Part shown: one piece after another, positions 61,401 to 64,000 of the stretch | Position numbering within the stretch: the stretch's first letter is position 1 | Layout: each line of letters opens with the position of its first letter | Assembly: GCA_029706075.1 (NCBI GenBank) | Contig: JAINUG010000325.1 | Location: 434,001 to 498,000, forward strand | Source: Aldrovandia affinis | Taxonomy: Eukaryota; Chordata; Actinopteri; Notacanthiformes; Halosauridae | DNA: 64,000 nucleotides | Direction: 5' to 3' | The notes under the pieces: model-generated | Told to the model about the DNA's origin: nothing | The model's database searches: none | What the model saw: the letters and a program-made list of their open reading frames with translations, nothing else | Program-made: the position numbers and the translations under genes

Positions 61401-61760
61401 AATAGGAATAAGGTGCTGGGGCCTTGCCACTACCATCTTGCTCAGTTAGGCCGTCACTCAGCAAGTCTTTCTTTCCCCTCTAATTTGCCTTTTTCATCTT
61501 TTGTCACCTTCTTTGCACTAACTTTGTTCCACATCAAGTTAACTATTGAGAGGGACACATGACCTGCTGAGAAAATGGCATGCTAGTGCACTTGCTCCAT
61601 CTCCTCACCTCCATTTTTTATAGGTTTCTAGCTTTTTGAAGTGTTGTGTCCCGCTTATAGTTGATACCATTGCTAGAAGAAATCATCCGGATATGTAAAA
61701 AAAAATCTTTCTATAGGATCCAAATCCCCATAGAAGGGTTCTTGTGATATTGCAGCTCAG

Positions 61761-62504
61761 GTGGAACTCGCACTAGACAAGCACAGACGGCTAGCCGAAG
61801 CGCACCAAGCGCGCATTGAAGAGAACGGCAGAGATTTGCGGAGAGGGCAGATTGAAGTCCGAGCCGAGATTGGAGAAGTGAGAGCTGAATTTGCCCAGTT
61901 TACCCAGGAGATGAAAGAGATGAGGGTGGACCCTGTTAAACTCCGTGCATGAGTGGAGAAGTCCAAGAAAGCGACGACATCATGCTGCGCCACTCTGGAG
62001 CAACATGAAGCTAAGATGGCGGATCTGGAGGATAGGACTAAGAGGAATAATCAACGCCTGGTGGGTCTGCCCGAAGGGTCTGAAGGAGATGATGCAGTGT
62101 CATACCTGCAGATTTCTATTCCGAAGTGGTTTCCTTCACTGGCTGGCCGGGAATTCGAGGTGATGTGGGCTCACCGCGTCTACGGTGGGGGTGCGGAGAA
62201 GGCGGTCAGGCCCAGGACGCTGATTCTCAGTCTCCTTCGCTATTCAGACTGGCAGGTCATTCTTCGGGCCTGCAGGGCGGAGCCGTTATGTCTGACTGCC
62301 AAGGACATACGTTTTTTTCCTATCTCCAGCAATTACACCGGCCAACGAATAAGAGCTTTCTCTCCACTTGTCCACTTGGCGAAGGAGCGTGGGATCCAGG
62401 CCTTCCTTTTTTACCCAGCCACCTTGAAAATCATCCGCGGGACTGAACGGCATCTGTGCAAATCGCCAGGAGACACCGGTGATCTTTTGAACTCATTCCA
62501 GTAG
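61761..62504 (+). pseudogene. L1 ORF1 (coiled coil plus RRM-type domain), one in-frame stop
   Basis: The RNA-binding chaperone of an L1 element. An N-terminal coiled coil (ELALDKHRRLAEAHQARIEE, EVRAEIGEVRAEFAQFTQEM) is followed by DLEDRTKRNNQRLVGLPEGS, the classic L1 ORF1 sequence before the RRM domain. RAHRVYGG-type sequence (MWAHRVYGGG), RPRTLILSLLRYSD and RIRAFSPLVHLAKERGIQAF then complete the C-terminal domain. An in-frame TGA at 61950-61952 separates the coiled coil from the rest. The true N-terminus is missing, so the element is 5'-truncated or rearranged. Confidence 0.85.
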
Positions 62505-62811
62505 TAGCTACAGTATGTGGGGAACCTGATTTTGATGGGGGGTGAGGGGGAGACGGTTTGGGGCAGTGCTTTGCCTTAGACATTTTTGGGGGATGTCACG
62601 GGAGCTAGTATGTTGGGTGGGTGAGCTGGACACTTCGGGGTTCAGCTTTTACCCGTGCACGTTTGTTGGGTTTGATTTGATTAGATTTTTGTTTCTAAAA
62701 TGCTGTTTTCAGAAGTGCATGATACTGGCATCTGGCCGACCATGGTTTCAGGTCACTCAGCTGTGTTTGGGAGACTTAACATTTCTTCCTTGCCAGCCAG
62801 GCCTGGTAGGT

Positions 62812-64000
62812 GGCGCTTTAACACCACGTTATTGCAAGACAAAGATTTTTGTTCTGTTTTCAGACCAAATTGGATGAATTTTTCAATTCTAATTGCAATT
62901 CTGTTGAAGATCCCTGTATTCTCTGGAACGCCATTAAGGGTTTTATTAAGGATGTTTCCACATGCTTTGTCTCTCATTTAAATAGGATGAGATTGGGGAA
63001 AATGGAAGAACTAGAATTATTGGAACGCAGCCAACAGATTGCCTTCTCTAATTCGGTTGTGCGCGATCTAGATAGAGTGAAAACTGAATTTCATGCACTG
63101 CTTAGACATAGAGCTGAATTATTAATACAGAGAGTTAGACGGAATTATTACTTTCAGCGGGCTAGTCCCAGCCATCTTTTGGCCCTTAGGCTCCGAAGAA
63201 GTGAAAATGTTTCTAGTATTGCGTCAACTAAATCTGCACATGGTGGTTTGCTAACTGATCATTCAGAAATGTATGCAGAATTTCGATCTTTTTATTCCGA
63301 CTTATACAATTCATAAATCTCCTTTGATAAAAATAAATGCAAGTCCTTTCTGCGTGATCTTAAACACCCTGAACTCCCTGTAGAGGATGATGTTGATTTA
63401 GCCACTCTCTCAATGAGTTGGAAAGAGCCCTCAAGACCATGAAAAACGGTAAATCGCCTGGAGGGGATAGTATACCCTCTGAACTTAAGCTCTGGGCTAA
63501 ATTAGGTGTTTTTCTTTTGGATATGTTTCAATCAGCAATGGAACATGGCTCATTTCATCGCAATGTTAACTCGGTTATAATTTCTGTATTTTTGAAGAAA
63601 GATAAAGATGCAGCAAATTGTACAAGCTATCGACCGATTTCCCTAATAAACTCTGACGTCAAATTATATGCAAAGGTTTTGGCCAGTCGCATTGAATCTT
63701 ATATGACTAAGCTTGTTCATCCGCACCAAACAGCTTTTATAAAATCTCGTCTTGCGTCCGATAATATTCGCAACCTTTTACATGTGGCCTATGCTGCCCG
63801 GGATATGGACACTTCATGTGCTGTTCTTTCACTTGACGCGGAGATGGCTTTTGATCGACTGGTATCCATGGGCAGTGCTTGAACATATGGGCGTTGGAAG
63901 GGGCTTGATCGATATGATTAAGGTACTGTATGCTAACCCCTCTGCAATGGTTCTTACTAGTAATGTTTGCTCTCCATTGTTTGCCATCTGTAGGGGCACC
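62812..64000 (+). pseudogene. L1 ORF2 remnant: reverse transcriptase N-terminal half
   Basis: Linker helices ILWNAIKGFIKDVSTCFVSH and ELLERSQQIAFSNSVVRDLD are followed by RT motifs TMKNGKSPGGDSIPSEL, CTSYRPISLINSDVKLYAKV, VHPHQTAFIKSR and VLSLDAEMAFDRL (block A, catalytic Asp present; M replaces the usual K in LDAEKAFD). The frame is broken at the places given for the parent element. The remaining RT, including FADD, is outside the window. Confidence 0.85.

Larger units (their letters stand above)
61740..64000 (+). mobile_element. L1-type LINE, deleted in endonuclease, running off the right edge
   Basis: ORF1 is followed after only about 340 bases by the reverse-transcriptase part of ORF2, so nearly all of the roughly 230-residue endonuclease is missing; only its last stretch, RWRFNTTLLQDKDFC (near 62812-62850), remains. 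Reading changes frame near 62850, 63412 and 63857 and has a stop (TAA, about 63314-63316), so the copy is dead. It continues beyond position 64000 at 'SPLFAICRGT', just before RT block B (normally RQG-CPLSP). Confidence 0.88.

Noticed and set aside
61440-61740. A 5' inversion of the L1 (antisense reading gives KKVTKDEKGKLEGKERLAE, reminiscent of an L1 ORF1 N-terminus)
   Set aside because: The stretch is short and lysine-rich and stops soon; too weak without an alignment to a full-length element.
1-64000. CRISPR array, operon, prophage or toxin system
   Set aside because: Introns, SINEs and hAT/Tc1 elements show vertebrate DNA. The tandem repeats are microsatellites or minisatellites without spacers.

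Overview
The window is vertebrate nuclear DNA, almost certainly from a ray-finned fish. It has long introns, abundant CA/TG microsatellites, tRNA-headed SINEs with the teleost tail 'AAGTCGCT(C/T)TGGATAA', and many small hAT, Tc1 and Harbinger-like elements. I cannot name the species. There are no operons, CRISPR arrays or prokaryotic features.

Two host genes are present in divergent order. On the minus strand, positions 476-34583 hold the first 16 coding exons of integrin alpha-7 (ITGA7), with every splice junction in phase. The rest of the gene (distal thigh/calf regions, membrane segment and tail) lies beyond the left edge. Both alternative X1 and X2 exons are present. On the plus strand, positions 44374-53002 hold all four coding exons of BLOC1S1, giving 125 residues, the same length as the human protein. 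The same divergent pair occurs at human 12q13.2, so the neighbourhood is conserved.

Layout: 1-5.2 kb, ITGA7 exons 16 to 7, with a Tc1-like element carrying a nested SINE in intron 11. 5.2-15.5 kb, the X2 and X1 exons and exons 4 to 2, with a three-layer nest of transposons in intron 4. 15.5-34.3 kb, the 19-kb first intron, holding CA repeats, an hAT fold-back element, a pol-less LTR element and a local duplication. 34.3-34.6 kb, exon 1. 34.6-44.3 kb, the intergenic space, with an hAT element, a LINE 3' repeat, an L2 fragment and an IS630/Tc1-like deletion derivative. 44.3-53 kb, BLOC1S1, its introns holding an hAT element with a solo LTR inside it, further hAT-like repeats and SINEs. 53-61.7 kb, a downstream region made largely of SINE, Harbinger-like and Tc1 remnants. 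61.7-64 kb, an L1-type LINE that lacks nearly all of its endonuclease and runs off the right edge.

The host genes have unrelated jobs: ITGA7 is a laminin receptor of muscle, and BLOC1S1 belongs to the BLOC-1/BORC lysosomal complexes. What stands out is how closely mobile DNA approaches their splice sites (ITGA7 exons 12 and 4, BLOC1S1 exon 4), and that each alternative ITGA7 exon is preceded by its own simple-sequence tract of a kind that splicing regulators bind.
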